Assembly: GCA_963665195.1 (NCBI GenBank)
Contig: OY762070.1
Span: 1,984,001 to 2,048,000, forward strand
Length of the DNA stretch: 64,000 nucleotides
Source: VXYL01 sp963665195
GTDB taxonomy: Bacteria; Pseudomonadota; Gammaproteobacteria; Pseudomonadales; Azotimanducaceae
Reading direction: 5' to 3'
The notes below the pieces were generated by a model. The model saw only the letters and a program-made list of their open reading frames with translations, had not been told where the DNA came from and did not search any database. The translations under genes and the position numbers were made by a program. Of the stretch, positions 42,650 through 50,802 are shown one piece after another. Each line of letters opens with the position of its first letter. Position 1 is the first letter of the stretch.

Positions 42650-42657
42650 CCGCGCCT

Positions 42658-43392
42658 AACGCGCTCACCTTCCCGCTGCTGCGCTACCTGCGCGAAATCT
42701 TCGTCGACGCCCGCTTCGACCGCAGCGTGCGCTGCGTGGTGATCACCGGCGCCGGGCGCGGCTTCTGCGCCGGCATGGACATGGGCGGCAATGCCAACCC
42801 GGACCGCGAACCGCCGCCCACCAGCGGCCCGGACCCCGAGGGCTACCGCCTGAACTTCCGCAACGAGACCGAGACCTACATCGCCTTCCGCCGCCTCGAG
42901 GTGCCCGTCATCGCCATGATCAACGGCCCCGCGGTGGGCGCCGGCTTCGATCTCGTCAGCCACTGCGACTTGGCCGTGGGCTCCACCGCGGCGCGCTATC
43001 AGGTCGCCTACGTCAAGCGCGGCGTGTACGCGGACCTCGGCGGCTTCTGGTCCCTGCCGAAGATCCTCGGCTGGCGCAAGGCCATGGAGATGATGATGAC
43101 GGGCCGCTTCATGAGCGCCGAGGAAGCGCACCAGTCCGGCCTCACGAACTACCTGGTCGCCCCAGAAGAGTTGGAGGCGAAGACGATGGAACTGGCGCTC
43201 GAAGTGGAGGCCGGCCCGCCCATCGCCCAGAAACTCGGCAAGATGCTGGCACTGCGCACCGCGCACCTCGACTTCGACAGCGCCATGCAGTGGTCCGAGT
43301 CGGCCATCCCGGTGGTGGGCCTCTCGCAGGACTCCATCGAGGGCATGAGGGCGTTCGCCGGACGGCGGGAGACGGACTTCAAGGGGTTCTAG
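42658..43392 (+). pseudogene. 5'-truncated copy of the enoyl-CoA hydratase gene
   Basis: It is nearly identical to 33254-33988 from residue Asn30 onward; only a handful of residues differ (for example Gln for Ala in AEEAHQSGL). The first 29 codons and the start are replaced by antisense amidohydrolase sequence. The frame stays open back to an ATG at 42520, giving a chimeric 290-codon ORF whose first 46 or so residues are artefactual. Active-site strands are retained, so a product could in principle fold, but no proper start or ribosome binding site is inherited. The near-identity indicates a recent duplication. Confidence 0.85.
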
Positions 43393-43533
43393 CCCAGGCG
43401 CCGTGCGTCGGCCCGCGCGGTCGACGTGGCCTGAATTGCGCCTTGCCCCCGGCGTCGATGCCCGCTCTTGAGCGGTGCTTGGCAGGCCGTCGGCGCCCCC
43501 TATGGTGCTGACAGGATCGCTGCAACATTCGGC

Positions 43534-44296
43534 TCAGCCGAGAAAGTTCCGTTGTTGGCGCGAAGCCTTGTAGTCGTAGTTCGGATCAAGCAGGTCAGCG
43601 CCATGGAGTTGCCTCAGGTCCCGTCGGCCCAGCGCTTCGGCGGCGAGCCAGTACGCATTGTCTGCCCACGGGATGCCGGTTGGCTGGGTAATCTGGACGA
43701 CCTTCAGGCCACCCGGTGTCGCATAGCACTCGCGCCAGTACTTGGTCGTTCCAGATGAGGACCTCTCGAAGGCCCGATAAATCGGGTCGGGGCTCGTACC
43801 GACTTTCTGGCGGACGAACTCCGACGCTTCCTTGTAGATAGAGACACAGGACAACGCGCACGCCCAGCTGCTGGATTACCGCCCTGTGGAACGGCCAGCA
43901 AAGCTCCATCAGACGCTGCTTCTGAGCATCGGCGATGTGGCCTGCTTGCCGCGAGCGGGCGAAGACCACATCGCTGAACGGCACCTCTCTCGGCTCGAAT
44001 CCAAGGCGCTCCAGCAAACTGCGCAGGGTCCGCTGCAGCGGCGCCTGTCCGGGTATGCAACCGCGCCAACTTTGGTCGAGCAGAGCAGCCCAATCTTCCG
44101 GCGCGTCGCGCAGCACCCATGTCGCATTCCGCTCCACGGTTTCCGACAGATCGCCGGGGTCGCCACCCGGATTCAGCCCGAGGACGTACAAGTCTCTCTG
44201 GCAGGAGAAGGCGAGGCGACCGCAATGGAACGCCTTGCCAGACTCTCGCTTCAGTTCCTCCGGAATGCAACCGACCAGTTCCTCGACCAGCAGCAA
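43534..44296 (-). pseudogene. uracil-DNA-glycosylase-like protein, frameshifted
   Basis: It starts at TTG 44296 behind GGAGG: the first frame reads LVEELVGCIPEELKRESG, then CQRDLYVLGLNPGGDPGD (residues 32-49), whose GLNPG loop is the motif 1 of Mug/UDG-fold proteins, then FSDVVFARSRQ and a helix to VRVVLC. Near 43850 sensible coding shifts frame to SIYKEASEFVRQKVG ... VVQITQPTGIPWADNAYWL, where a late H-P-type loop would be expected, and ends at 43534. Only one shift separates the halves, so it may be recent decay or a sequencing indel. It is the second UDG-fold gene of the island. Confidence 0.65.
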
Positions 44297-44363
44297 CGGT
44301 CCTCCAACACCAGCGGCGTCGCCGGAGCGTACCTTCGCCCACCGCCGCCGGCAACCGCATTGG

Positions 44364-45473
44364 CTATTCCAGCCTGAACACCCGCACCGCGTTCTCGCCC
44401 ATCACTCGGCGTCGAGATACGTCGTCCAGCGTCGCCACCGAGTCGCGGATCAGGTCCGCGGCGTCGAGGCGGGAATCCACATGCGGGTAGTCGCTGCCCC
44501 AGAGGATGTTGTCTTCGCCGACGAGGTCCAGCATGACGCCGATGCTGCGCTCCTCGGGTTCCGCCACGAAATAGCAGTTGCTGCGGATGTATTCGCTCGG
44601 CTTGCGCTTGACGGGGCTCATGGCCTTGAAGAAGTGGTGCTTCTCGTCGAGGCGGTCCATCAGATAGGCCGCGTAGCCGCAGCCGGCTTCGACGCTCACC
44701 ACCTTGAGGCGCGGGAAGCGCTCGAAGAGAAGGTCCAGCACCAGGCTCGCCATCGCCGGGATGAGCTGGCCGGTGGCGCCCAGGCTGAAGCCGAAGATCG
44801 GGCCGGCGCCGGTGCCATGCCAGGCGGCGAAGGGGATGGCTGCGCCCTCGAAGCGGACGATGACGTGCAGGCAGCCGGGCAGGTCCGCGTCTTGCAGGCG
44901 TGCCCAGAGCGGATCGAAATGGGGATCGCCCGGGCGCTTGCCGGCCACCGTCTCCGGCGGCACGAAGAGGCCGCGGAAGCCGCGCTTCAAGCAACGGTCC
45001 AGTTCCCGCGCCGCTTCTTCCACATCGTGCCAGTTGACCGCGGCGATGGGCACGACGCGGTCGGGGATGCTCTGGAAGAACTCCGCCTGCCAGTTGTTGT
45101 AGGCGCGGCAGTAGGCGTTCGCGAGGCCCATGTCGTCGGTGGGGAACGGCAGGATGCCGATGGTGGGGAACAGCACGCCGCGGTCCACGCCCCATGAATC
45201 GAGCAGTTCGACACGTGCCGCCGGGTCGTAGCTTGCCGGCGGACAGCCATCGACATAGCGCAGGCCACCGGTGAAGAGCTTGACCCGATCGATGTGGGCA
45301 CCGCCCAGGCCGGCGAGCACGCGCTCCAGCACCACCCGCTCGCCGATGATGAGCTTCTCCACGCCGTCTTCCTCCTCGATGCGGATGGCGCGGTCGCGGT
45401 ACTCGGGTTCGAGGTAGCGCTGCCAAAGGTCCGGCGGCTCCAGGACATGGGAATCGCAGTCGATGACGGTCAT
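44364..45473 (-). CDS. amidohydrolase 2 family metal-dependent hydrolase (ACMSD-like)
   Basis: The protein is 369 aa from ATG 45473, giving the conserved opening VIDCDSHVLEPPDLW; an ATG at 45506 adds 11 residues. The TIM-barrel amidohydrolase-2 features are a first-strand D-x-D-x-H replacement of the usual HxH, His in HVIVRFEG and the metal-binding Asp in LWGSDYPHVDS near the C-terminus. Family members decarboxylate or hydrolyse aromatic acids (ACMSD, OHCU-like, LigW). The substrate is unknown. It marks the right border of the accessory island; a truncated copy sits at 42381-42649. Confidence 0.87.
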   Translation of the reverse strand: MTVIDCDSHVLEPPDLWQRYLEPEYRDRAIRIEEEDGVEKLIIGERVVLERVLAGLGGAHIDRVKLFTGGLRYVDGCPPASYDPAARVELLDSWGVDRGVLFPTIGILPFPTDDMGLANAYCRAYNNWQAEFFQSIPDRVVPIAAVNWHDVEEAARELDRCLKRGFRGLFVPPETVAGKRPGDPHFDPLWARLQDADLPGCLHVIVRFEGAAIPFAAWHGTGAGPIFGFSLGATGQLIPAMASLVLDLLFERFPRLKVVSVEAGCGYAAYLMDRLDEKHHFFKAMSPVKRKPSEYIRSNCYFVAEPEERSIGVMLDLVGEDNILWGSDYPHVDSRLDAADLIRDSVATLDDVSRRRVMGENAVRVFRLE

Positions 45474-45533
45474 CTTCGGATCCTCTCGCGCACGGTCGTC
45501 GGCCAATGGCGCCGTAGCATAAGCGCAAGGCGG

Positions 45534-46217
45534 CTATTCGACCTCGATCTGGATCTCGGTGACGTGGCGGTGCGTCTGGTAGTCGTAGCGGTGGTAGAGT
45601 TCGCGGTAGACGCGCTCGGTGTAGACAAGGCCCTTGTCCCGGGCGCGGTCTTCCCAGCGGATGCGATGCCAACCGCTGTTCGGCTGATGCGGGAAGGGTC
45701 CTTCGTAGACCAGGCTCGCAACCTTCATGGCCGAGTATCGCTTGACGACGAAGCGGCTCTCGGGGTCCACGCCGCGGTAGCCGTCCTCCACCACCACGCC
45801 GACATCGAAGACCATCGGGCCTTGGGCGCGATCAACCCAGTTGTAGACGTAGACTTCGGCCGGCGAATCGGGCTTCAGCGGGACATCGTTGGCCCGGACG
45901 TACTCCCACAGCCGCACAGTGTCCATGTACGGGCGCATCTCAGCGCCCAAGCTGATCGGCAAGCCGCTCGACTGCACCAAGAGGGTCATGGCGGCGGCCT
46001 GCTTCACGCCGGCATCGTAGATGGTGTAGTGCGGCTCGGCTTCGAGGCGAACAAGGCGCTCGTCGCGCAACTCGTCCAGCACGGCACCACTTGAGAGCGT
46101 CGATCTCATCGCACAGCTCCCCAACAACCCCAAGGACAGAGCGGCGACCAGCGAAGTCGCTCCACATGCCACGCGCAGCCACCGTGCAGCGCCGCCACAG
46201 CGAGCCGCCTCAGGCAA
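45534..46217 (-). CDS. lipoprotein-like protein with GyrI-like / AraC effector-binding domain
   Basis: The 227-aa protein has an N-terminal hydrophobic segment (residues 17-33) ending in LLGSC, a plausible lipobox. The C-terminal 90 residues show the GyrI-like small-molecule-binding pattern (SRFVVKRYSAMKVASLVYEG, then W...G..., a Tyr-rich RVYRELYHRYD and VTEIQIEVE at the end). The middle contains a related strand-helix set (PLKPDSPAEVYVYNWVDRA). It could be an envelope ligand-binding protein. The start is uncertain; ATG 46109 would remove the signal. It lies upstream of the amidohydrolase on the same strand. Confidence 0.7.
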   Translation of the reverse strand: MPEAARCGGAARWLRVACGATSLVAALSLGLLGSCAMRSTLSSGAVLDELRDERLVRLEAEPHYTIYDAGVKQAAAMTLLVQSSGLPISLGAEMRPYMDTVRLWEYVRANDVPLKPDSPAEVYVYNWVDRAQGPMVFDVGVVVEDGYRGVDPESRFVVKRYSAMKVASLVYEGPFPHQPNSGWHRIRWEDRARDKGLVYTERVYRELYHRYDYQTHRHVTEIQIEVE

Positions 46218-46256
46218 TACGACTGACGCCTATGGTGTTCATCCGTCATCGCATGG

Positions 46257-46280
46257 GACCATGGTGACGACCATGGTCGC
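46257..46280. repeat. tandem palindromic 12-mers upstream of the dioxygenase gene
   Basis: GACCATGGTGAC and GACCATGGTCGC are adjacent, each centred on the palindrome ACCATGGT, in the 177-base divergent intergenic region. They could be paired operator half-sites for a regulator of the 46395 and/or 46217 genes. A TATGAT -10-like hexamer lies at 46350-46355. Confidence 0.4.
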
Positions 46281-46394
46281 CACCCGGCGTCTCGGCTGTC
46301 AACAGCGTGACCAAGGACCAAGACTCGCAGGCAGCGTGACCGTTTGGGCTATGATCCTGTAGCTGCAGCCCGATCCGACGGAGGGAACGCGAGC

Positions 46395-47270
46395 ATGTTC
46401 AACACCCGCGACGGCCAGTTCGCCGTCGGCGACATCCGCACCGGCTATCGCACGTTCGAGGTGCGGTCGCTCACGCCGCACATCGGCGCCGAGGTGCAGG
46501 ATGTCGATCTCGGCGCGCCGCTTAGCAACGAGCAGGCGCAGGACATCCACGATGCGTGGCTCGATTGGAAAGTGCTGGTGTTTCGGGATCAGCATCTGGA
46601 CCGGGAGCAGCACAAGGCCTTCGCGCGCCGCTTCGGCCGGCTGCATGTGCATCCGATGCAGCATCAATACCAGGGCGACCCGGAGATTCTGCGCGTGAAG
46701 ACAACGGCCAAGTCCCCCTACACCGCCGGCGACGGCTGGCATACCGACGTCACCTGCGACCCCATCCCGCCGCTCGGCTCGATGCTCTACGTCACCGAGA
46801 CGCCGGAGTCCGGCGGCGGCGATACGCTGTTCGCGGACATGTATCTCGCCTTTGATCTGCTCTCCGAACCGATCAAGGCGTTCATCGACGGCCTCACGGC
46901 GGTCCACGACGGGGCGATTCCCTACATCGGCTCCTACAAATCCACGCCTCCCGAAGGCGGCTATCCGCGCAACGAGCATCCCGTCGTCACGCGCCACCCC
47001 GGCACGGGGCGCAAGATCCTGTACGTCAACCAGGGCTTCACGTCGCACATCCGGGGCCTCTCGCGGGAGGAGAGCCGCGCCGTGCTCGACATGCTCTATC
47101 GGCACATCGACTCGACGCCCCGGCTGTGGTGCCGGGTGGCGTGGGAACCCGACACGCTGACGTTCTGGGACAACCGCTGCACGCAGCACCATGCGGTTTG
47201 GGACTACTACCCGCATTCGCGCTACGGCGAACGGGTGTCTATCCTCGGCGACGAGAGGCCGGCGGCATGA
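46395..47270 (+). CDS. TauD/TfdA-family Fe(II)/2-oxoglutarate dioxygenase
   Basis: The protein is 291 aa from ATG 46395. The iron facial triad is His116 and Asp118 (GWHTDVTCD) and His in TQHHAVWDY; the 2-oxoglutarate arginine is in SRYGERV. Typical TauD text includes IGAEVQDVDLG and LVFRDQHLD. Members oxidise sulfonates (taurine), sulfate esters or aromatic ethers, releasing sulfite or an alcohol; the substrate is not determinable. It overlaps the next gene by 4 bases and heads an operon-like run to 52313 that also contains a second dioxygenase. Confidence 0.92.
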   Translation: MFNTRDGQFAVGDIRTGYRTFEVRSLTPHIGAEVQDVDLGAPLSNEQAQDIHDAWLDWKVLVFRDQHLDREQHKAFARRFGRLHVHPMQHQYQGDPEILRVKTTAKSPYTAGDGWHTDVTCDPIPPLGSMLYVTETPESGGGDTLFADMYLAFDLLSEPIKAFIDGLTAVHDGAIPYIGSYKSTPPEGGYPRNEHPVVTRHPGTGRKILYVNQGFTSHIRGLSREESRAVLDMLYRHIDSTPRLWCRVAWEPDTLTFWDNRCTQHHAVWDYYPHSRYGERVSILGDERPAA

Positions 47271-47755
47271 TCGCCCGCCGCGCGCTGTTGGCGGGCGCCG
47301 CGCTCGCGCCCGCATTCCTCAGCCTCCGCCCGGCCCGCGCCGGGGCGATCTGGGACTTGGCGGACCAGTCCAAGCTCATCTACATCTCGCCGCAGAAGAG
47401 CGATGGCGACCTCAGCCGCTGCAAGGCGGAGATCTGGTTCGCCCACCTGAATCGCCATCTGTACGTGGTCACGCCGCCGGATGCGTGGCGGGCGCAAGCG
47501 ATCGGCAAAGGTTTGGACCGAGCCGTCGTCTGGGTCGGCGACCACGGCATGTGGACGCAGTCCGACGCGTTCATGCAGGCGCCCAACATGACCATGACGG
47601 CTTCCCTCGCCACCGATCCCTCGACGCACGAGGCCGTGCTGGCGACCATGGCCGAGAAATACGCCGACGACGGCTGGGGTCGGTGGGGACCCCGGTTCCG
47701 GGAAGGGCTCAAGGACGGCGGGCGGGTGATGATCCGCTACGCGCCACCGAGTTGA
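47267..47755 (+). CDS. exported hypothetical protein (Tat-like signal)
   Basis: The 162-aa protein has an N-terminal MIARRALLAGAALAPAF twin-arginine-like signal with cleavage near residue 25 (ARAGA). The mature 135 residues begin IWDLADQSKLIYISP and include WFAHLNRHLYVVTPP and WVGDHG motifs, which loosely resemble a split-barrel flavin-binding fold; this is a weak impression. It overlaps the dioxygenase stop and the next gene start (TTGA), so it is translationally coupled to both. Confidence 0.72.
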   Translation: MIARRALLAGAALAPAFLSLRPARAGAIWDLADQSKLIYISPQKSDGDLSRCKAEIWFAHLNRHLYVVTPPDAWRAQAIGKGLDRAVVWVGDHGMWTQSDAFMQAPNMTMTASLATDPSTHEAVLATMAEKYADDGWGRWGPRFREGLKDGGRVMIRYAPPS

Positions 47756-49893
47756 ACCCACGCCTCCTGGCCGGCCTAGCGCTCGCGGCGGCTGGCCTCG
47801 GCGCGAACGCCGGCGCGCTGGAGTTGATCGGGCGCGTGGAACATCCTGCGCTCGGCGAGATCAGCGGCATCGTCAAGTCTGAGCGCGGCGATTTCTACTG
47901 GGTCCACAACGACAGCGGCGACGAAGCCCAGCTGTTCGCCATCGACGGCGCAGGCCGCGTCCTCAAGCCGCCGTACATCCCCGTGCCGGTGGCCGATTGG
48001 CCCGGCCACGCCATCGACAACGCCTCGCACTTCGACTGGGAGGACATCGCGCTGGCGGACGGGGTGCTCTACATCGCCGATGTCGGCAACAACGGCAATG
48101 CGCGCCGGGACCTCGGCGTGTACGTCGTCCACGAACCGGATCCCGTGGCCATTCCGAAGATGCGCGCCGTGCGCTTTCTGCCGGTGCGCTACCCGGATCA
48201 GGAAGAGCATCCGGGCGATGTCTGGCACTTCGACTGCGAGGCGGTGTTCGTGTTCGGCGGCAAGCTCTACCTCCTCACCAAGCACCGGCAATCGCGCCGC
48301 ATCCGCCAAAGCGCGCCCGGCACCAAGCTGTATCGCCTGGATACGGCGTTCACGGACCGGCAGAACGTGCTGACCCTCGTCGGTCGCCGCGAAGACATCA
48401 CGAATGTGACAGGCGCGGACCTGTCGCCCGATGGCCGGCGTCTGGCCGTCTCCACCTACACGTCGCTGTGGCTCTTCGACCGCCCGCCGGGTGGCGACGA
48501 CTGGCTTTCCGGCAAGGCGTGGCGGCTAGAACTCGACACGGCCGTGGCGAAGCAGTTGGAGGCCGTAGCTTGGGAAGACCACGCCACGCTGCGGCTCATC
48601 AACGAGCAGCGCGACATCCTCCGGGCGCACATCGCCGACTTCGTACCGACAGCGGATGCGAAGGGCGGAGGGAGCGGCCGTGCGCCCGCGCCGGCGACGC
48701 GCTTGGACTACAACTTCCCGCCGCCCGTCGCCCGCGCTGGCCAGAACGAACCGATCCCGCTCGAGGCACTCAGCGTCGAGCCAGGCAGGCTGGCGGTCTC
48801 GATCGATGAGGAGCGGCACGAACTCGAGACGCTCACCGTCCAGCCGCCCGGCCCCGGGCCGTTCCCGCTGGCGGTTCTCTCCCACGGCAACCCGCGCAAG
48901 GCGAGCGACCGCAAGTACACGCTGCTGCGCACTCTGCTGCCCGCCGCCCAGGACTTCGCCCGGCGCGGCTACCGGGCGGTCATCTTCGCAAGGCGCGGCT
49001 TCGCTTCGTCCACGGGACGGTTCCGGGAAGGCATCCGCTGTCGCCGCCCCGATTACGAGCGGGCTGCCAAGCGCGGCGCGGAGGACTATGCCGCGGTCAT
49101 CGAAGCACTGCGCCGGGAGCCCGGCGTGGATGCCAGCCGCATCGTCGCCGCCGGCCTGTCCGGCGGCGGGCTTGCCGTCACGGCGCTCGCCACCGAACCG
49201 CCGGATGGCTTGCTGGCGGTGGTCAACTTCGCCGGCGGCCTCGGTTCGCGCGGGAACCGCGACATCTGCCGCGAGAAACGCCTCACGGAGGCATTCCAAG
49301 CGCTCGGCCAAGCGGCGAGCGTCCCGGCCTTGTGGCTCTATTCCGTCACCGACCGCTTTTTCTGGCCGGAGCTGGTACACGACAACCTGGTCGCCTACGC
49401 CGCCAGCGGCGCAGCCGTGCGTCTGGAGCTGCTGGGGCCGCTTTGGTCTTTTCGCGACGGCCACTATCTCCTCGGCCGTTCCGGCCGGGAGCTTTGGCGC
49501 GGGCGCATCAGTGCGTTCTTGGATGCCTTGGGCGCACCGAACTGGCGCGCCGACCCGCATGACCCGGCGACGCCCCGATGGCCCGCGCCTGAGATGACGG
49601 GAGCGGCCGGGCGCGAGCATTGGCACAACTATCTCGACGTCAGCGACCATCGTGCATTCGCCGTTGGGGACCCCGCGGCCTGCTCCGCGGGGAACGGCTC
49701 CGACATGGACGGACCTGCGCACCATGCGAACACGCGCAGCGCCCAGCTCTGCGCCGCCCGGAGCCGCGCCCGCGTCGGCTGGGCGGGTGCCCGAGGCAGC
49801 GCGGAGGAGGCAATCCAAGCGGCGATGGCCGCTTGCGAGGACGACGGCATCCGCTGCCGCGTGGTGTCCCAAGACGGCGCCCCCGCTAGGTGA
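47752..49893 (+). CDS. exported fusion of a beta-propeller-like domain with an alpha/beta hydrolase
   Basis: The protein is 713 aa from TTG 47752, overlapping the previous stop; the frame is open upstream but in antisense/noise. A signal peptide (RLLAGLALAAAGLGANAGA) leads to a propeller-like domain (about 25-305) with HNDSGDEAQLFAIDGAG, VLYIADVGNNGNAR and SPDGRRLAV blades. Residues about 330-610 form a dienelactone-hydrolase/prolyl-oligopeptidase-like hydrolase: HGNPR oxyanion region, nucleophile Ser470 in GLSGGGLAV, Asp in SVTDRFFWP, His571 in DGHYLLGR. The last 80 residues (HRAFAVGD, AAMAACEDDGIRCRVV) form a small third domain like DUF4189-type tails. It probably hydrolyses an ester or amide in the periplasm. 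Confidence 0.8.
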   Translation: MNPRLLAGLALAAAGLGANAGALELIGRVEHPALGEISGIVKSERGDFYWVHNDSGDEAQLFAIDGAGRVLKPPYIPVPVADWPGHAIDNASHFDWEDIALADGVLYIADVGNNGNARRDLGVYVVHEPDPVAIPKMRAVRFLPVRYPDQEEHPGDVWHFDCEAVFVFGGKLYLLTKHRQSRRIRQSAPGTKLYRLDTAFTDRQNVLTLVGRREDITNVTGADLSPDGRRLAVSTYTSLWLFDRPPGGDDWLSGKAWRLELDTAVAKQLEAVAWEDHATLRLINEQRDILRAHIADFVPTADAKGGGSGRAPAPATRLDYNFPPPVARAGQNEPIPLEALSVEPGRLAVSIDEERHELETLTVQPPGPGPFPLAVLSHGNPRKASDRKYTLLRTLLPAAQDFARRGYRAVIFARRGFASSTGRFREGIRCRRPDYERAAKRGAEDYAAVIEALRREPGVDASRIVAAGLSGGGLAVTALATEPPDGLLAVVNFAGGLGSRGNRDICREKRLTEAFQALGQAASVPALWLYSVTDRFFWPELVHDNLVAYAASGAAVRLELLGPLWSFRDGHYLLGRSGRELWRGRISAFLDALGAPNWRADPHDPATPRWPAPEMTGAAGREHWHNYLDVSDHRAFAVGDPAACSAGNGSDMDGPAHHANTRSAQLCAARSRARVGWAGARGSAEEAIQAAMAACEDDGIRCRVVSQDGAPAR

Positions 49894-49904
49894 ACGGCAA
49901 GCTT

Positions 49905-49930
49905 CCTGTAAGATCAGGCCTGTAAGATCA
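49905..49930 (+). repeat. 12-bp direct repeat, period 14, upstream of the second dioxygenase
   Basis: CCTGTAAGATCA occurs at 49905-49916 and 49919-49930. Each contains TG-TAAGAT, a passable extended -10 element, 30-45 bases before the GTG start at 49960. This may be an internal promoter or a regulator site. Confidence 0.4.
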
Positions 49931-49959
49931 CGCCACAGCCTCCCACCAAGGAGCATCCC

Positions 49960-50802
49960 GTGAACATCGTCCCCATCGATGCCGGCTGCGGCGCGGAAGC
50001 CCGCGATGCCGATCTCAAGGCGCTGACGGACGCGCAGGTCGACGCCATCGCCGACGCCCAGGCCGAGCACGGCGTGGTGTTCTTCCGCGACCAGCATCTG
50101 ACGCCCGACGAGCAACTCGCCGCGGCCCGCCGCTTCGGCCCGATCAACGTCAACCGCTTCTTCACGCCTCTGCCGGAGCAGCCGCAGGTGGCGATTGTGC
50201 TGAAGGAGCCGCGCCACGCCACCAACGTCGGCGGCGGCTGGCATACGGATCATTCCTACGACCAGATTCCCGCACTCGGCTCGCTGCTCTATGCCGTGGA
50301 AGTCCCGCAAGGCGGCGGCGACACGCAGTTCGCCAACATGGCGCGGGCCTACGAGACGCTGCCGGCCGATCTGAAGCAGCGCGTGGCCGGACTCAAGGCC
50401 GTGCATTCGAGCCGCCATGTCTTCGGCCCCAAGGGGTTCTACGCGGCCGTCGGCGACGATCGCTACCACAACGCCGAGAAGGCGACGCAGGATGCCGTGC
50501 ATCCAGTGGTGATCCGCCATCCCCGCTCCGGGCGCCCGGTGCTGTACGTCAATCCGGGCTTCACGCGGCGCATCGAAGGGCTGGCGGACGACGAATCCGC
50601 GCAGCTGCTCGGCGCACTCTACGAGCATGCGCAGCAGCCGGAGCACACTTGCCGCTTCCAATGGCGGCCTGGCAGCGTCGCGTTCTGGGACAACCGCGGC
50701 ACCTGGCACTACGCCCTCAACGACTACCCCGGCGAGCGGCGGCTGATGCACCGGGTCACGGTGGATGGCGAGGCGCTGACCGCGTACCGCGCCGCCGCAT
50801 GA
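49960..50802 (+). CDS. TauD/TfdA-family Fe(II)/2-oxoglutarate dioxygenase (second copy)
   Basis: The protein is 280 aa from GTG 49960, behind AAGGAG. The iron triad is His95/Asp97 (GGWHTDHSYD) and His in NRGTWHYALND; the co-substrate arginine is in RRLMHRV. It is related to, but clearly distinct from, the 46395 enzyme, so the two are old paralogues or independently acquired. It overlaps the monooxygenase gene by 4 bases. The pair of dioxygenases plus a Baeyer-Villiger enzyme suggests a pathway cleaving a bulky substrate. Confidence 0.92.
   Translation: MNIVPIDAGCGAEARDADLKALTDAQVDAIADAQAEHGVVFFRDQHLTPDEQLAAARRFGPINVNRFFTPLPEQPQVAIVLKEPRHATNVGGGWHTDHSYDQIPALGSLLYAVEVPQGGGDTQFANMARAYETLPADLKQRVAGLKAVHSSRHVFGPKGFYAAVGDDRYHNAEKATQDAVHPVVIRHPRSGRPVLYVNPGFTRRIEGLADDESAQLLGALYEHAQQPEHTCRFQWRPGSVAFWDNRGTWHYALNDYPGERRLMHRVTVDGEALTAYRAAA

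Noticed and set aside
42520..43392. Genuine 290-aa crotonase gene
   Set aside because: Its first 46 or so codons are antisense amidohydrolase sequence; the intact paralogue shows that the real 5' end is missing.
47191..47751. N-terminal extension of the 713-aa hydrolase fusion (900-codon frame)
   Set aside because: It overlaps the dioxygenase and the Tat-like gene in another frame and is Arg/His-rich noise; the TTG at 47752 is followed by a clean signal peptide.
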